Positions 25,155-34,309 are shown, counted from the first letter of the stretch. The stretch: DNA of 64,000 nt from Flavobacterium alvei (GCF_002920895.1 NZ_PQVG01000008.1:129100-193099); one strand, 5' to 3'. Notes: generated by a model not told the origin, from the sequence alone. Program-made: numbers and translations.

Positions 25155-26399
25155 TCATATAATTTTTTCTATATTATTATTACTTGTCAATGAAAATTTC
25201 CCTCTCAATATTTTCATATCCTCACTTACTTTTTTATCCAAAATTTTTGCATAATGCTGGGTAGTTCTCAAATTTTTATGACCAAGCATTTTACTCACAC
25301 TTTCAATAGGAACGCCATTTGTAAGCGTTACAGTCGTTGCAAAAGTATGCCGGGCAATATGAAAGGTTAATTCTTTTTCAATCTCGCAAACGCCTGCTAT
25401 TTCTTTGAGATAAGCATTCATTTTTTGGTTTGTCAAGATAGGCAATAATCTATCTTCATTATTGCTTTTAGGATGGTCTGCATATTTATCAATAATCATT
25501 TGGGTTACTGGAAGGATTGGAATTTTAGAAGCCGTTTCTGTTTTCTGTCTGTGGGTAAATATCCACTTCTCGCCATCAATACCAATGCTTATATGTGACT
25601 TTGTTAAGTTTTTGACATCAATGTAAGCCAAGCCAGTAAAGCAGCTAAAAAGGAAGATATCGCGTACTAATGATAATCTTTCTGTTTTGAAATCTTTGTT
25701 GATAATACTTTGAATTTCATCTTCGGATAAATAAACTCTTTCAACTTCTTTGACTTTCGATTTATAGTTTGCAAACGGATTTTTGTCTAGCCAGTCATTG
25801 GCCAGACAAAGCTTGATTATTTTATTGAAGTTCTTGATGTATTTAACCGCTGTGTTATTGGCACAGTTCCGAACGCTTCTTAACCAAAATTCATAATCCG
25901 TAACGAAAGCGTGATCTATTTTGTTTATTTCGATATCGGAAACTTTGTATTTCCATTGTAAAAATTCGATTGTATGGCTCAACGATGTTTTATAGCGTTC
26001 TAATGTTCCTGGCGCATATTCTTTGCCAACCAATTCTTTTATTTTGTTATTGTGGTCTTGGAATATTGGGATTAGCATTCTTGCTCTTTCATCAACTCCT
26101 AGAATTTTGCTTTTGAGAGTTTCTGCTGTTACTGGAATTTTTTTGTGTACTAATTCCATTTGCATATCTATGATTTGAATTTTCAACATATCAAGATGGC
26201 TATTTATTGAACGAGCTTCTTCTGAGTTGCCTTTCATTTTGCCTGCTTCTGTAGACCATTTGGACAATTCTACAAATCTGTTGGAACTTAATTCAATTCT
26301 TTTGCCATTGATTGTAATTCGTGTGTAGATAGGTACTAAACCGTTTACACTGGCTTTTGCTCTCTTTGCGTAAAAGAGAATAGATACTTTTGTTTTCAT
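25155..26399 (-). CDS. Tyrosine-type site-specific integrase of the mobile element
   Basis: This is a 414-residue recombinase of the Bacteroidota type. It has an N-terminal arm-binding domain (SILFYAKRAKASVNGLVPIY), a SAM-like core-binding domain at about 110-200, and a catalytic domain at about 215-400. Catalytic residues are HIARHTF (His-x-x-Arg) and GHKNLRTTQHYAKIL, with the nucleophilic Tyr. The position of the first catalytic Arg reads TGLAYIDV, lacking Arg, which is common in this Bacteroidota subfamily; IntDOT also lacks it. The gene points away from the tRNA-Ser, with its start about 270 bp from the tRNA 3' end. It should integrate and excise the element. Confidence 0.92.
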   Translation of the reverse strand: MKTKVSILFYAKRAKASVNGLVPIYTRITINGKRIELSSNRFVELSKWSTEAGKMKGNSEEARSINSHLDMLKIQIIDMQMELVHKKIPVTAETLKSKILGVDERARMLIPIFQDHNNKIKELVGKEYAPGTLERYKTSLSHTIEFLQWKYKVSDIEINKIDHAFVTDYEFWLRSVRNCANNTAVKYIKNFNKIIKLCLANDWLDKNPFANYKSKVKEVERVYLSEDEIQSIINKDFKTERLSLVRDIFLFSCFTGLAYIDVKNLTKSHISIGIDGEKWIFTHRQKTETASKIPILPVTQMIIDKYADHPKSNNEDRLLPILTNQKMNAYLKEIAGVCEIEKELTFHIARHTFATTVTLTNGVPIESVSKMLGHKNLRTTQHYAKILDKKVSEDMKILRGKFSLTSNNNIEKII

Positions 26400-26514
26400 C
26401 GTGGTAACCTTTTAGTTGTTATTAAATTTAATTCTAATAAGACTAACACACAAGATGTACAATTTTTAAACTGGTCATTGAACTGGTTGTAATGCCTTGT
26501 GAATGCTAGGTTGA

Positions 26515-26566
26515 GATAAAAATCGGTTACCCTAATTTCGGGTAGTTTAGGGTAACCGATTTTATC
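26515..26566. repeat. 20-bp near-perfect inverted repeat between integrase and tRNA-Ser
   Basis: The arm aatcggttaccctaa (26521-26535) faces ttagggtaaccgatt (26547-26561) exactly, and flanking gataa/ttatc bases extend the pairing to about 20 bp with one extra A. The 11-base loop is tttcgggtagt. It may be a strong hairpin terminator or part of the attachment or integrase-binding region of the element. Confidence 0.75.
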
Positions 26567-26614
26567 CCTTTCAGTTCACGCATTAATGAATAATTTGATG
26601 GTATGGGAAAAGAA

Positions 26615-26648
26615 AAAACCCTTTAAATCATACGATTCAAAGGGTTTT
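26615..26648 (-). terminator. Rho-independent terminator of tRNA-Ser
   Basis: The sequences aaaaccctttaaatc and gattcaaagggtttt pair as a stem about 20 bp downstream of the tRNA 3' end, and a T-run follows on the minus strand. This fits a tRNA terminator. Confidence 0.7.
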
Positions 26649-26668
26649 AATTCAATTTGTATTTCTAC

Positions 26669-26756
26669 TGGCGGAGAAAGAGGGATTCGAACCCCCGGAC
26701 CTGTTACAGTCAACAGTTTTCAAGACTGCCGCAATCGACCACTCTGCCATTTCTCC
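26669..26756 (-). tRNA. tRNA-Ser (anticodon TGA)
   Basis: This is an 88-base cloverleaf with a 7-bp acceptor stem (ggagaaa with tttctcc), an encoded CCA end, the T-loop ggttcgaatcc, and a long variable arm, which marks a class II tRNA. The anticodon loop in cagtcttgaaaactg contains TGA, reading UCA and related Ser codons. Its 3' end faces the integrase, the usual arrangement for an element that targets a tRNA gene. Confidence 0.95.
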
Positions 26757-26923
26757 AGTATGTTGCTATCATTTTGTGATTGCGAGTGCAAATATAAGAA
26801 CCTTTTTTGGTTATGCAAGTGTATTTTTAGAAAAAACACAGCTATTTGATTCGCAATTTTTTAATTGTTTCATTTCCTTTGTGTTAATTAAAAATAAAAT
26901 CTGAAAAAAATTAAAAATGGATG

Positions 26924-28057
26924 CTAATACTTCACATATTCTTTGATTTCAAGACCATATCCTATCATTCCCACACGCTTGGTTTGCTCAGTATTTGATA
27001 GTAATCTAATTTTTGAAATATCTATATCGTGCAAAATTTGGGCACCAATTCCAAAATCACGATTGTCCATCTTGATTTGTGGGGCTTTGAAAATTCCTTT
27101 GGATTGCAACTCTTTCAATTCAACAATTCGATTTAGTAAATCACCCGATTGGCTTTCCTGATTGATGAACAATACAGCTCCTTTGCCATCGGCATTGATT
27201 AATTCAAAAAGGTCGCATAATTTTTTATTGGCATCATTAGTTAACGTTCCCAAAATATCATTATTGATTAAAGTCGCATTAATACGAGTCAAAACGGGTT
27301 CACCAATATTCCAAGTGCCTTTTGTCAGGGCTATATGGACACGATTATTTGTGGTTTGTAAGTAAGCTCTAAGTCTGAAGGTACCAAAACGTGTTTCTAT
27401 ATCAAAATCCTCTTTTTTGACGATCAAACTGTCGTGCTGCATTCGGTAAGCAACCAAATCTTCAATAGAAACTAATTTTAAATTAAATTTCTTGGCCACT
27501 TTGACTAATTCCGGTAAACGTGCCATCGAGCCGTCTTCATTCATAATTTCGACAATCAGTCCCGCAGGTTTAAATCCGGCTAAACGAGCAAAATCTATAG
27601 CTGCTTCTGTGTGTCCTGTTCGTCTCAATACACCTCCCTGTTTGGCTATTAAAGGAAATATATGTCCTGGTCTGGCAAGTTCGTGGGGTTTGGTGTTAGG
27701 GTCAACTAAGGACAAAACTGTTTTGGCTCTATCAGCAGCCGAAATACCTGTGGTAACACCGTTTCCTCTCAAATCAACCGATACAGTGAAAGCGGTTTCC
27801 ATAGGATCGGTATTGTTATGAACCATTGATGACAATCCCAACTCTTTACATCTATTTTCGGTTATTGGGGCACAAATAAGTCCTCGGCCATGGGTAGCCA
27901 TAAAATTGATCATTTCTGGAGTTACCTTTTCGGCAGCTGCAAGAAAGTCTCCTTCATTTTCACGACCCTCATCGTCAACAACAATAATAATTTTGCCCTG
28001 ACGAATATCTTCAATAGCTTCTTCTATGGTGTTGAGTTTTATTTTGGAGGTTTTCAT
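26924..28057 (-). CDS. ribB: 3,4-dihydroxy-2-butanone 4-phosphate synthase with a degenerate GTP cyclohydrolase II-like domain
   Basis: This is a 377-residue riboflavin-pathway enzyme. Residues 1 to about 205 are RibB, converting ribulose 5-phosphate to 3,4-dihydroxybutanone 4-phosphate, with [37 protein letters not shown] and [13 protein letters not shown]. The C-terminal 170 residues align in position with RibA. They lack the three zinc-binding cysteines: the ligand region reads [22 protein letters not shown] cyclohydrolase activity is therefore doubtful, and a separate RibA should exist elsewhere. Similar RibB proteins are common in Flavobacteriia. It is followed by the tRNA and preceded within 7 bp by an Lpt permease gene. 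Confidence 0.9.
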   Translation of the reverse strand: MKTSKIKLNTIEEAIEDIRQGKIIIVVDDEGRENEGDFLAAAEKVTPEMINFMATHGRGLICAPITENRCKELGLSSMVHNNTDPMETAFTVSVDLRGNGVTTGISAADRAKTVLSLVDPNTKPHELARPGHIFPLIAKQGGVLRRTGHTEAAIDFARLAGFKPAGLIVEIMNEDGSMARLPELVKVAKKFNLKLVSIEDLVAYRMQHDSLIVKKEDFDIETRFGTFRLRAYLQTTNNRVHIALTKGTWNIGEPVLTRINATLINNDILGTLTNDANKKLCDLFELINADGKGAVLFINQESQSGDLLNRIVELKELQSKGIFKAPQIKMDNRDFGIGAQILHDIDISKIRLLSNTEQTKRVGMIGYGLEIKEYVKY

Positions 28058-28064
28058 ATAGTAA

Positions 28065-29501
28065 TTATTTTGATGGAGGAAATATTTTTTGATATATTTT
28101 TTGAAAAGGAGCCATAATTATGTCCATATTAATTAATCCAATATCATTGGTAGCCCGATAGGTCAGTAGTATGGCTAATGGTAAAAGTATTAATGTGGAC
28201 ATCCAAGCTCCTAGAAATGGAGAAAGCTGATTTTCTTGTGAAATTCGTTTGCCAAAAGTATTAATAAAATGGAAAGTAATAAAGATTAATACAGCAAATA
28301 CAATAGGCAATCCTAATCCTCCTTTTCGAATGATAGCACCCAGTGGAGCGCCTATGAAAAACATTAGGAAACAAGCAAAAGCAATTACGAATTTGTCATA
28401 GAAAGCTAAAATGTGACCATTAATGTTCTTTTGTTTGAATTCTAATTCGGAATTAGTAACCGAAATTGAAAGCAAATTGTTTTCAATATTGCTAATGGCA
28501 AAGTTTAGTATATTTAACTTTTTATCATTCGAATACTTAGATAATAAATTACTAGGGAGCGTCTTGGTTTTATTGAAAACTAAATCATTTTTGATAATTC
28601 TTTGCATACCAATACGCTGATTGATGTTTTCTGAAAAGGAAAGCACTTCTGTTTTCATGTTTTTATGTAAGGAATCTAAAGTATAATTTAGTTCACTTAT
28701 ATTAAGCATAGTATTTGTATTTGATACGCTTTCATTATTAACATCAACCTTATTTAATTTTGACAAATCAATATTGATATTGTATTTTTTGAAGGAGCTT
28801 TTAGCAAATGGAACTTTGATGCGATCTTCATACTTTTTTGGAATGACATCTTCATAGTAGTAACCATCATTCAAAACCATTTGCAATGTATTTGATTGTT
28901 CGCTACTTATTAATAAACCATTTTTAGCTTTTATAACAGTTTTATTACCTTCACCCACAGGTGATTTTTTATGTATTGTAATTCCAGTTAGGGTGTTCCC
29001 ATTAACGCCAGATTTCTTGTTTACCTTTATAGAATACAAACCAACATCGCTAAACTGACCTTCAGCAATAGCCATTGCGGGTTTCAATTGAGCAATATTT
29101 CTTCTAAAATTAATGAATTTATATTCGGCATAGGGGATGACGTTATTGGCAAAAGTAAAGGCTACAATACTTAAAATTGTAATGAAAATAATTAAACTCC
29201 TCATCGCTCGTTGCAACGAAATTCCAGCCGATTTCATAGCAGCAAATTCATAGTTTTCTGCCAAGTTTCCAAAAGTCATTATTGAGGACAATAATACTGA
29301 TAGTGGCAATACTAATGGAATAATTCGGGGAATGGCAAATAACAAAAACTTGATTACCATTGGAAAATCTAAATCTTTACCAGCTAATTCGGCAATAAAT
29401 AGCCATACCGATTGCAGTATAAATATAAAAAGCAAGATAATAAATACCATTAAAAAGGTACTCAGAAAAGTCTTTAGTAAGTATTTGTCGAGAATTTTCA
29501 C
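28065..29501 (-). CDS. LptF/LptG family permease
   Basis: This is a 478-residue membrane protein of the YjgP/YjgQ family, part of the ABC transporter that moves lipopolysaccharide to the outer membrane. It begins with MKILDKYLLKTFLSTFLMVF from a GTG start. It has three N-terminal membrane helices, a large periplasmic jellyroll-type domain (about 130-370) and three C-terminal helices (FMFFIGAPLGAIIRKGGLG marks one coupling region). Whether it is LptF or LptG cannot be decided. It lies 6 bp after the LolA-like gene and 7 bp before ribB, so these envelope and metabolic genes share one transcript. Confidence 0.88.
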   Translation of the reverse strand: MKILDKYLLKTFLSTFLMVFIILLFIFILQSVWLFIAELAGKDLDFPMVIKFLLFAIPRIIPLVLPLSVLLSSIMTFGNLAENYEFAAMKSAGISLQRAMRSLIIFITILSIVAFTFANNVIPYAEYKFINFRRNIAQLKPAMAIAEGQFSDVGLYSIKVNKKSGVNGNTLTGITIHKKSPVGEGNKTVIKAKNGLLISSEQSNTLQMVLNDGYYYEDVIPKKYEDRIKVPFAKSSFKKYNINIDLSKLNKVDVNNESVSNTNTMLNISELNYTLDSLHKNMKTEVLSFSENINQRIGMQRIIKNDLVFNKTKTLPSNLLSKYSNDKKLNILNFAISNIENNLLSISVTNSELEFKQKNINGHILAFYDKFVIAFACFLMFFIGAPLGAIIRKGGLGLPIVFAVLIFITFHFINTFGKRISQENQLSPFLGAWMSTLILLPLAILLTYRATNDIGLINMDIIMAPFQKIYQKIFPPSK

Positions 29502-29507
29502 TTAGAA

Positions 29508-30200
29508 TTAATCTATTTTATTGATGTAGTAATTGGGATATTTACTCGCAACAAATGTAAATTGATTTTTCGACAATGGTTGGTTGGTTTTAAAAGAATT
29601 AACAGTCAATGTAGTTTTTGTCCCTTTTTTGTCTGTTTCAATCAAATTATAGATGTGTTTGGTTTGCACATCAATGCCCAATAGAATTTCTTTTCTTTTG
29701 TCCTTCGTGTTGTTTGGAGTCAGTTTTACATACTGAATTTTTCTCCCTTTGACATCTTCCAATTTATCTATTGTACATCTATATCCTGAATTAAAAAAGG
29801 TTAGCATTTTTGATGGAGTGATAGCGCTATCGTCTTTTTCATTTACTGTTGAAATAGTAACTTCCTCGTCTTCTGGAACTATTGTATAGGATTTTTTTCC
29901 GTCATAGATTTTAGTAGCCCCCATAAAATTCAAAACATATTGGTTGCCCATCATCGTTACATTTCCTTTGCTATCTTGCTTTATGTTTTCTTTGGTATTG
30001 TTAAGACTGTATTTAAAATCAATTACAATATTCTTGTATCCTTTTACAATTGCGGATACTTCGTTCAAAAGGTCTTTCGCTTTATTTTCTTGAGCTTGAA
30101 TTGAAAAACTGAATAAAAGCAATGCGGTAGTAATTAGAAAAAAGGATTTACTAAAGCTTTTCTTTTTATCGTTTCTGTATTCGTGAATCTTCGATTTCAT
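29508..30200 (-). CDS. lolA: LolA-like outer-membrane lipoprotein carrier
   Basis: This is a 230-residue protein with a signal peptide ending at SIQAQ (residue 37). The rest is an all-beta LolA fold with a helix at the start, containing VIDFKYSLNNTKENIKQDSK, GNQYVLNFMGATKIYDGK and KMLTFFNSGYR. LolA shuttles lipoproteins through the periplasm to the outer membrane. It lies between ftsK (9 bp) and the LptF/G permease (6 bp). The order ftsK, lolA, lptF/G, ribB is familiar from flavobacterial genomes, which supports the call. Confidence 0.85.
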   Translation of the reverse strand: MKSKIHEYRNDKKKSFSKSFFLITTALLLFSFSIQAQENKAKDLLNEVSAIVKGYKNIVIDFKYSLNNTKENIKQDSKGNVTMMGNQYVLNFMGATKIYDGKKSYTIVPEDEEVTISTVNEKDDSAITPSKMLTFFNSGYRCTIDKLEDVKGRKIQYVKLTPNNTKDKRKEILLGIDVQTKHIYNLIETDKKGTKTTLTVNSFKTNQPLSKNQFTFVASKYPNYYINKID

Positions 30201-30209
30201 TTTTAATTT

Positions 30210-32666
30210 TTAATTTTGTTCATTATTGAAAAATTGTTCAAGACCATTCATATCAAGAATGTTAACACTTCTAGCTTTGCTACCTTCAAATGGGCCTACA
30301 ATTCCGGCAGCTTCTAATTGATCTATCAATCGTCCGGCTCTGTTATAACCTAATTTTAGTTTCCTTTGAAGTAATGAGGCTGATCCTTGTTGCGCCATCA
30401 CAATTATTTCTGCAGCTTCTCTAAATAATGTATCTCTTTCGGAAATATCCATATCAAGATTAATGCCAGTTTCTTCTCCAACAAATTCTGGAAGTAAATA
30501 AGCGGTTGCATAAGCTTTTTGTGAACCAATAAAGTCAACAATTTTTTCTACTTCTGGAGTATCTACAAATGCACATTGTACACGAACTACATCATTACCG
30601 CCGTGGAATAACATATCACCACGTCCTATCAACTGATCTGCTCCTTGGGTGTCTAAGATGGTTCTGGAATCAATTTTAGAGGATACTCTAAAGGCAATTC
30701 TAGCTGGGAAATTGGCTTTGATTAATCCCGTAATTACATTTACCGAAGGTCTTTGAGTAGCAATAATCAAATGGATTCCAATGGCTCTGGCTAATTGTGC
30801 TAATCTTGCTATTGGGACTTCAACTTCTTTTCCAGCTGTCATAATTAAATCAGCAAACTCATCGACTACCAATACAATGTAGGGTAAAAAGCGATGTCCG
30901 TTTTCAGGATTTAATTTTCTAGATTTAAATTTCTCGTTGTATTCCTTAATATTTCGAACCATCGCATCTTTTAGCAAAGAATAGCGATTATCCATTTCCA
31001 CACAAAGTGAATTCAAAGTATTGACAACTTTGGCATTATCTGTAATAATAGCATCATCAGTATCGGGTAGTTTGGCCAAATAATGTCTTTCAATTTTATT
31101 AAAAAGTGTCAATTCTACTTTCTTAGGATCGACCAAAACAAATTTGATTTCAGCAGGATGTTTTTTGTATAATAATGAGGTGATTACAGCATTCAAACCT
31201 ACTGATTTTCCTTGTCCTGTTGCTCCAGCCATCAATAAGTGGGGCATCTTGGCTAAATCTACTACAAAAGTTTCATTCGAAATGGTTTTTCCTAAAGCAA
31301 GAGGCAATTCCATTTCCGCTTCCTGAAATTTGGCTGAACCAATCACACTTTTCATCGAAACCATTGTAGGATTCTTGTTTGGAACCTCAATACCAATCGT
31401 TCCTTTTCCAGGAATAGGAGCAATGATTCGAATCCCTAATGCCGATAGTGACAAGGCAATATCGTCTTCTAAACTCTTAATTTTCGAAATTCTAATTCCA
31501 GCCTCAGGAACTATTTCATATAGTGTAACCGAAGGTCCAACTGTGGCTTTAATTTGTGCAATTTCTATTTTATAATTGCGTAATGTTTCAACAATTCTAT
31601 TTTTATTTTCTTCTAATTCTTCTTGATTGATGGTAATTCCTCCTGTTGAATATTCTTTTAATAAATCAATTGTTGGATACTTGTAGTTGGATAAATCCAA
31701 AGTGGGGTCGAATAATCCAAAATCGGCCACCAATTTTGAAGCTAAATTTTCTTCGATAATATCTTCTTCTGGCGCTTTTTCGATTACAAAATGCTCGTCT
31801 TCTGTTTGGATTATTTCGGGAATATTAAATGGAGGTGGTGTTACTTCTTTTGGAATTGGTTTTAAAGTAATTTCAGATGCATTACTAATGGTTGGTTTTA
31901 AGGCTTCTTTGTTAATTTCGAATTGAGAAACTGGAATGGTTTTTAATTGAATTCCTTTTATATCTTCGTCCTCCTGATTTTCTTCAACGGCATATTCTTC
32001 TAGATTATAAGCACTTGTAGCAGGATTAGTTGTCGAAGCCGAATTTAAATCGTTTTTAATTTCTTTTTTTGTGTTTTCGAAAAAAGATTTTATCCTCTCA
32101 GGAGACAGTTTAATTTTAAAAATCAAATAGACAATTAATCCAAAGATTAAAACCAGTAAGGTTCCTGTTTTACCAAGATAATCCTGCGAAAACAAATTCA
32201 ATTCATAACCAATAGTTCCACCCAATTCAGGTAGGGAAGTGGCAAAAAATCCGAACAATACCGATACTATAATAATTACGAATAAATCCCAAAACCAAAT
32301 TCTTTTAAGCTTTTTTAAAGAAATATCAAGAACTAAAAAGACACCCGTTAGAAAAAACAATCGAACAAATAGAAAGGAAGCCAATCCAAAACCTTTGTAA
32401 ACAAAAAAATCGGCTAAAAAAGCACCAAATTTTCCCAACCAATTCTGAACCGTTTCTGTTCTATCAGATAATTGATTAACGGCACTTTGATCGGCTTGAC
32501 CATGGATATAAAAGGATAAAAATGCAAGCAATAAAGCAATTGAAAATAACACCAAAAGCGATCCCAAAACAATTTTGTGCTGTTTTGTAATCGCCCATGA
32601 TTTTTTTGCTACAGAATTTGTGTCAGATTTTTTATCCGAAGTAACTGATTTTATTGTTTTTGCCAT
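30210..32666 (-). CDS. ftsK: DNA translocase FtsK
   Basis: This is an 818-residue ring translocase that segregates chromosome ends at the division septum. It has four membrane helices in the first 180 residues, then an acidic linker, then the motor: GATGQGKSVGLNAV (Walker A, about 480), VLVVDEFADLIMTAG (Walker B, about 603) and the hexameric AAA+ core. The last 65 residues form the winged-helix gamma domain (LLQRKLKLGYNRAGRLIDQL), which binds KOPS-type sequences and activates XerCD. The length and order of domains are normal. It lies 9 bp upstream of lolA and 18 bp downstream of dgkA. Confidence 0.95.
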   Translation of the reverse strand: MAKTIKSVTSDKKSDTNSVAKKSWAITKQHKIVLGSLLVLFSIALLLAFLSFYIHGQADQSAVNQLSDRTETVQNWLGKFGAFLADFFVYKGFGLASFLFVRLFFLTGVFLVLDISLKKLKRIWFWDLFVIIIVSVLFGFFATSLPELGGTIGYELNLFSQDYLGKTGTLLVLIFGLIVYLIFKIKLSPERIKSFFENTKKEIKNDLNSASTTNPATSAYNLEEYAVEENQEDEDIKGIQLKTIPVSQFEINKEALKPTISNASEITLKPIPKEVTPPPFNIPEIIQTEDEHFVIEKAPEEDIIEENLASKLVADFGLFDPTLDLSNYKYPTIDLLKEYSTGGITINQEELEENKNRIVETLRNYKIEIAQIKATVGPSVTLYEIVPEAGIRISKIKSLEDDIALSLSALGIRIIAPIPGKGTIGIEVPNKNPTMVSMKSVIGSAKFQEAEMELPLALGKTISNETFVVDLAKMPHLLMAGATGQGKSVGLNAVITSLLYKKHPAEIKFVLVDPKKVELTLFNKIERHYLAKLPDTDDAIITDNAKVVNTLNSLCVEMDNRYSLLKDAMVRNIKEYNEKFKSRKLNPENGHRFLPYIVLVVDEFADLIMTAGKEVEVPIARLAQLARAIGIHLIIATQRPSVNVITGLIKANFPARIAFRVSSKIDSRTILDTQGADQLIGRGDMLFHGGNDVVRVQCAFVDTPEVEKIVDFIGSQKAYATAYLLPEFVGEETGINLDMDISERDTLFREAAEIIVMAQQGSASLLQRKLKLGYNRAGRLIDQLEAAGIVGPFEGSKARSVNILDMNGLEQFFNNEQN

Positions 32667-32684
32667 TCTAGGTCGAACTGTTTT

Positions 32685-33059
32685 CTATAAAAATTTTGGT
32701 ACATAAATGATACATCCAATTGCAATTGCAGTTAAAGCAGCAAAAAATACCGCACCAGCTGCAATGTCTTTAATAAATCCAATGCGCTCGTGATAATTAG
32801 GATGAATAAAATCGGCAATCTTTTCGACAGCAGTATTAATTCCTTCTATACTCATTACTAATCCTATGGCTAATATTTGAAATAACCATTCAGTAGCACT
32901 TATATGCATACAAAAACCAAGAATTGTCATCATTATACCAATAAAAAACTGAGTCATTACACTATGTTCGGTTGTAATTAATTTTACAGCACCTTTGACA
33001 GCAAATGAAACGCTTTTTAATCTTCCGCTAAAAAAAGAAGTGTCTTTCTGAAATTCCAT
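32685..33059 (-). CDS. dgkA: Diacylglycerol/undecaprenol kinase
   Basis: This is a 124-residue inner-membrane lipid kinase with three membrane helices and one amphipathic N-terminal helix. Catalytic residues are visible in SIEGINTAVEKIADF (Glu...Asn...Glu) and in the nucleotide-binding KDIAAGAVFFA. It recycles diacylglycerol or undecaprenol to the phosphate form. The length matches the family. It lies 7 bp after tpx and 18 bp before ftsK, in the same operon direction. Confidence 0.9.
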   Translation of the reverse strand: MEFQKDTSFFSGRLKSVSFAVKGAVKLITTEHSVMTQFFIGIMMTILGFCMHISATEWLFQILAIGLVMSIEGINTAVEKIADFIHPNYHERIGFIKDIAAGAVFFAALTAIAIGCIIYVPKFL

Positions 33060-33066
33060 CCGTTAA

Positions 33067-33564
33067 TTAAAGTACTGCTAAAGCAGCTTCATAATTAGGC
33101 TCGTTGGCAATTTCAGGAACTTGTTCAGTATAGAGTACAGAACCACTCGCATCAACAACAATAATACATCTGGAGTGTAAACCTGCTAAAACTCCGTCGG
33201 CAATTTCTAAACCATTAGTTTTACCAAAACTACCATCATTGAAATCAGATAAATTAACCACATTTTCGATTCCTTCTGCTCCACAAAAACGTTTTTGGGC
33301 AAATGGTAAATCTCTGGAGATACACAATACTTTGGTGTTTTCTAATTTTGCAGCAGAAACATTAAACGTTCTTACAGAAGTTGCGCAAGTTCCAGTATCA
33401 ATACTTGGAAAAATATTTAGCACTAAATTTGTTCCTGCAAAATCACTCAATGTAGCAATAGTTAAATCGTTTTTAACTAATTTAAAATCAGCTAGTTTTG
33501 TGCCAACTTTTGGTAATTCGCCTGAAGTGTGGATTGGATTTCCACCTAATGTGATTGAAGCCAT
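33067..33564 (-). CDS. tpx: Thiol peroxidase
   Basis: This is a 165-residue atypical 2-Cys peroxiredoxin that reduces hydroperoxides using thioredoxin. The peroxidatic Cys60 lies in SIDTGTCATSVRTFN and the resolving Cys94 in KRFCGAEG. The N-terminal GNPIHTSGELPKVG block is typical. It is the first gene of the tpx-dgkA-ftsK-lolA-lptF/G-ribB run. Thioredoxin and a second peroxiredoxin are encoded just upstream, so this is an antioxidant neighbourhood. Confidence 0.95.
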   Translation of the reverse strand: MASITLGGNPIHTSGELPKVGTKLADFKLVKNDLTIATLSDFAGTNLVLNIFPSIDTGTCATSVRTFNVSAAKLENTKVLCISRDLPFAQKRFCGAEGIENVVNLSDFNDGSFGKTNGLEIADGVLAGLHSRCIIVVDASGSVLYTEQVPEIANEPNYEAALAVL

Positions 33565-33587
33565 AATGTTTGTTATTAAATGAGGTT

Positions 33588-33595
33588 CAAAAGTA
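33588..33595 (-). promoter_or_regulatory. Candidate -7 box of the tpx promoter
   Basis: The minus strand reads tacttttg, matching the Bacteroidota TAnnTTTG box, 24 bp before the tpx ATG. I do not see a good TTTG at the expected upstream distance, so the assignment is weak. Confidence 0.35.
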
Positions 33596-33640
33596 TGAAA
33601 ATTTATTTACGATTTTGAATTTATAATTTACTAATTTACG

Positions 33641-33670
33641 AAAAAAAACGCTCACATTGCTGAAAGCGTT
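33641..33670 (-). terminator. Terminator after the DUF6952-like gene
   Basis: A stem of aacgct with agcgtt, followed on the minus strand by eight T bases, lies 55 bp past the stop at 33725. It separates the thioredoxin pair from tpx. Confidence 0.6.
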
Positions 33671-33724
33671 CTAAAATAGATATTATTTTATATCCTAATA
33701 ATTAGTATTCAAAAAGGGTTCTTC

Positions 33725-33982
33725 TTACTTATCAATTGAGCCCAAAACGCGCTTCATAAAAGTATTCAGAGCTTCTTTTTTGTCCATTCCGTCTTTAGTC
33801 ATTTTGTGTACTTCTAGTGCTCCGTACATATTCGAAATTAGTTCGCCAATAACGTCTAATTCTTCATCTTTCAAGGAAGAAACTTCGGTTAAAGCTTCCA
33901 AAACATCGATAGTTTCAACAAGGTAATCTTGGTCATTTTCGTCAATAAATTGAGTTAAATGTTTGATTATAGGTAGTTTCAT
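33725..33982 (-). CDS. Small DUF6952-like protein
   Basis: This is an 85-residue all-helical cytoplasmic protein (TIDVLEALTEVSSLKDEELD and MYGALEVHKMTKDGM) that lies 2 bp after the thioredoxin gene. It matches by appearance the DUF6952 family found next to thioredoxin in Flavobacteriia. No catalytic residue or metal motif is seen. It may assist the thioredoxin or peroxiredoxin system, as inferred only from conserved neighbourhood. Confidence 0.65.
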   Translation of the reverse strand: MKLPIIKHLTQFIDENDQDYLVETIDVLEALTEVSSLKDEELDVIGELISNMYGALEVHKMTKDGMDKKEALNTFMKRVLGSIDK

Positions 33983-33984
33983 AA

Positions 33985-34293
33985 TTACTTAATTTCGTTT
34001 ACCAATTCTGTCAAAACTTCCGCTTTATTGGTTTGGGTTTCGTTTACTAATTTCCCATTTACGAAAGTAGCAAAGGTAGGCAAGTTGCTCACGTTCGCTA
34101 ATTTTCTTGATTCGGGAGAATTTTCAGCATCCACTAAAACAAAAGTCAAATCGTCATTCTCTGAAGCCAATTTTTTGAACTTTGGTTTCATAATTCGACA
34201 ATTTCCACACCAAGAGGCCGAAAATTGAACGATTACTTTTTCCTCTTTAGCAACTAAATCTTGTAATGTATCTTCGTTTAATTCGATTAACAT
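33985..34293 (-). CDS. Thioredoxin family protein
   Basis: This is a 102-residue single-domain thioredoxin from the ATG at 34293; the longer TTG reading from 34329 would start within the inverted repeat. The active site is SWCGNCRIMKP, Cys29 and Cys32, with the cis-proline region NVSNLPTFATFVNGK. It is cytoplasmic and probably reduces the peroxiredoxins encoded nearby. The Gly-Asn dipeptide between the cysteines differs from the usual Gly-Pro and may shift its redox potential. Confidence 0.9.
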   Translation of the reverse strand: MLIELNEDTLQDLVAKEEKVIVQFSASWCGNCRIMKPKFKKLASENDDLTFVLVDAENSPESRKLANVSNLPTFATFVNGKLVNETQTNKAEVLTELVNEIK

Positions 34294-34309
34294 AGTTTTT
34301 TGAAATTTC

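Larger units (their letters stand above)
1..26668. mobile_element. Right-hand part of an integrative (probably conjugative) element carrying metal-resistance cargo
   Basis: A tyrosine recombinase sits next to the 3' end of a tRNA-Ser. An RteC-family regulator, an excisionase-like HTH protein, a winged-helix protein and a P-loop ATPase lie at the other side, and about 20 kb of metal-resistance genes lies between. RteC is known from regulation of the Bacteroides element CTnDOT. Beyond the tRNA the genes become chromosomal housekeeping genes. The left end and any transfer genes are outside the window. I found no duplicate of the tRNA 3' end, so the right boundary is inferred from gene content. 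Mobility itself is inferred. Confidence 0.7.

Noticed and set aside
26400..26760. Duplicated tRNA 3' end as attachment site
   Set aside because: I saw no second copy of the tRNA end within the window; the other boundary lies outside.
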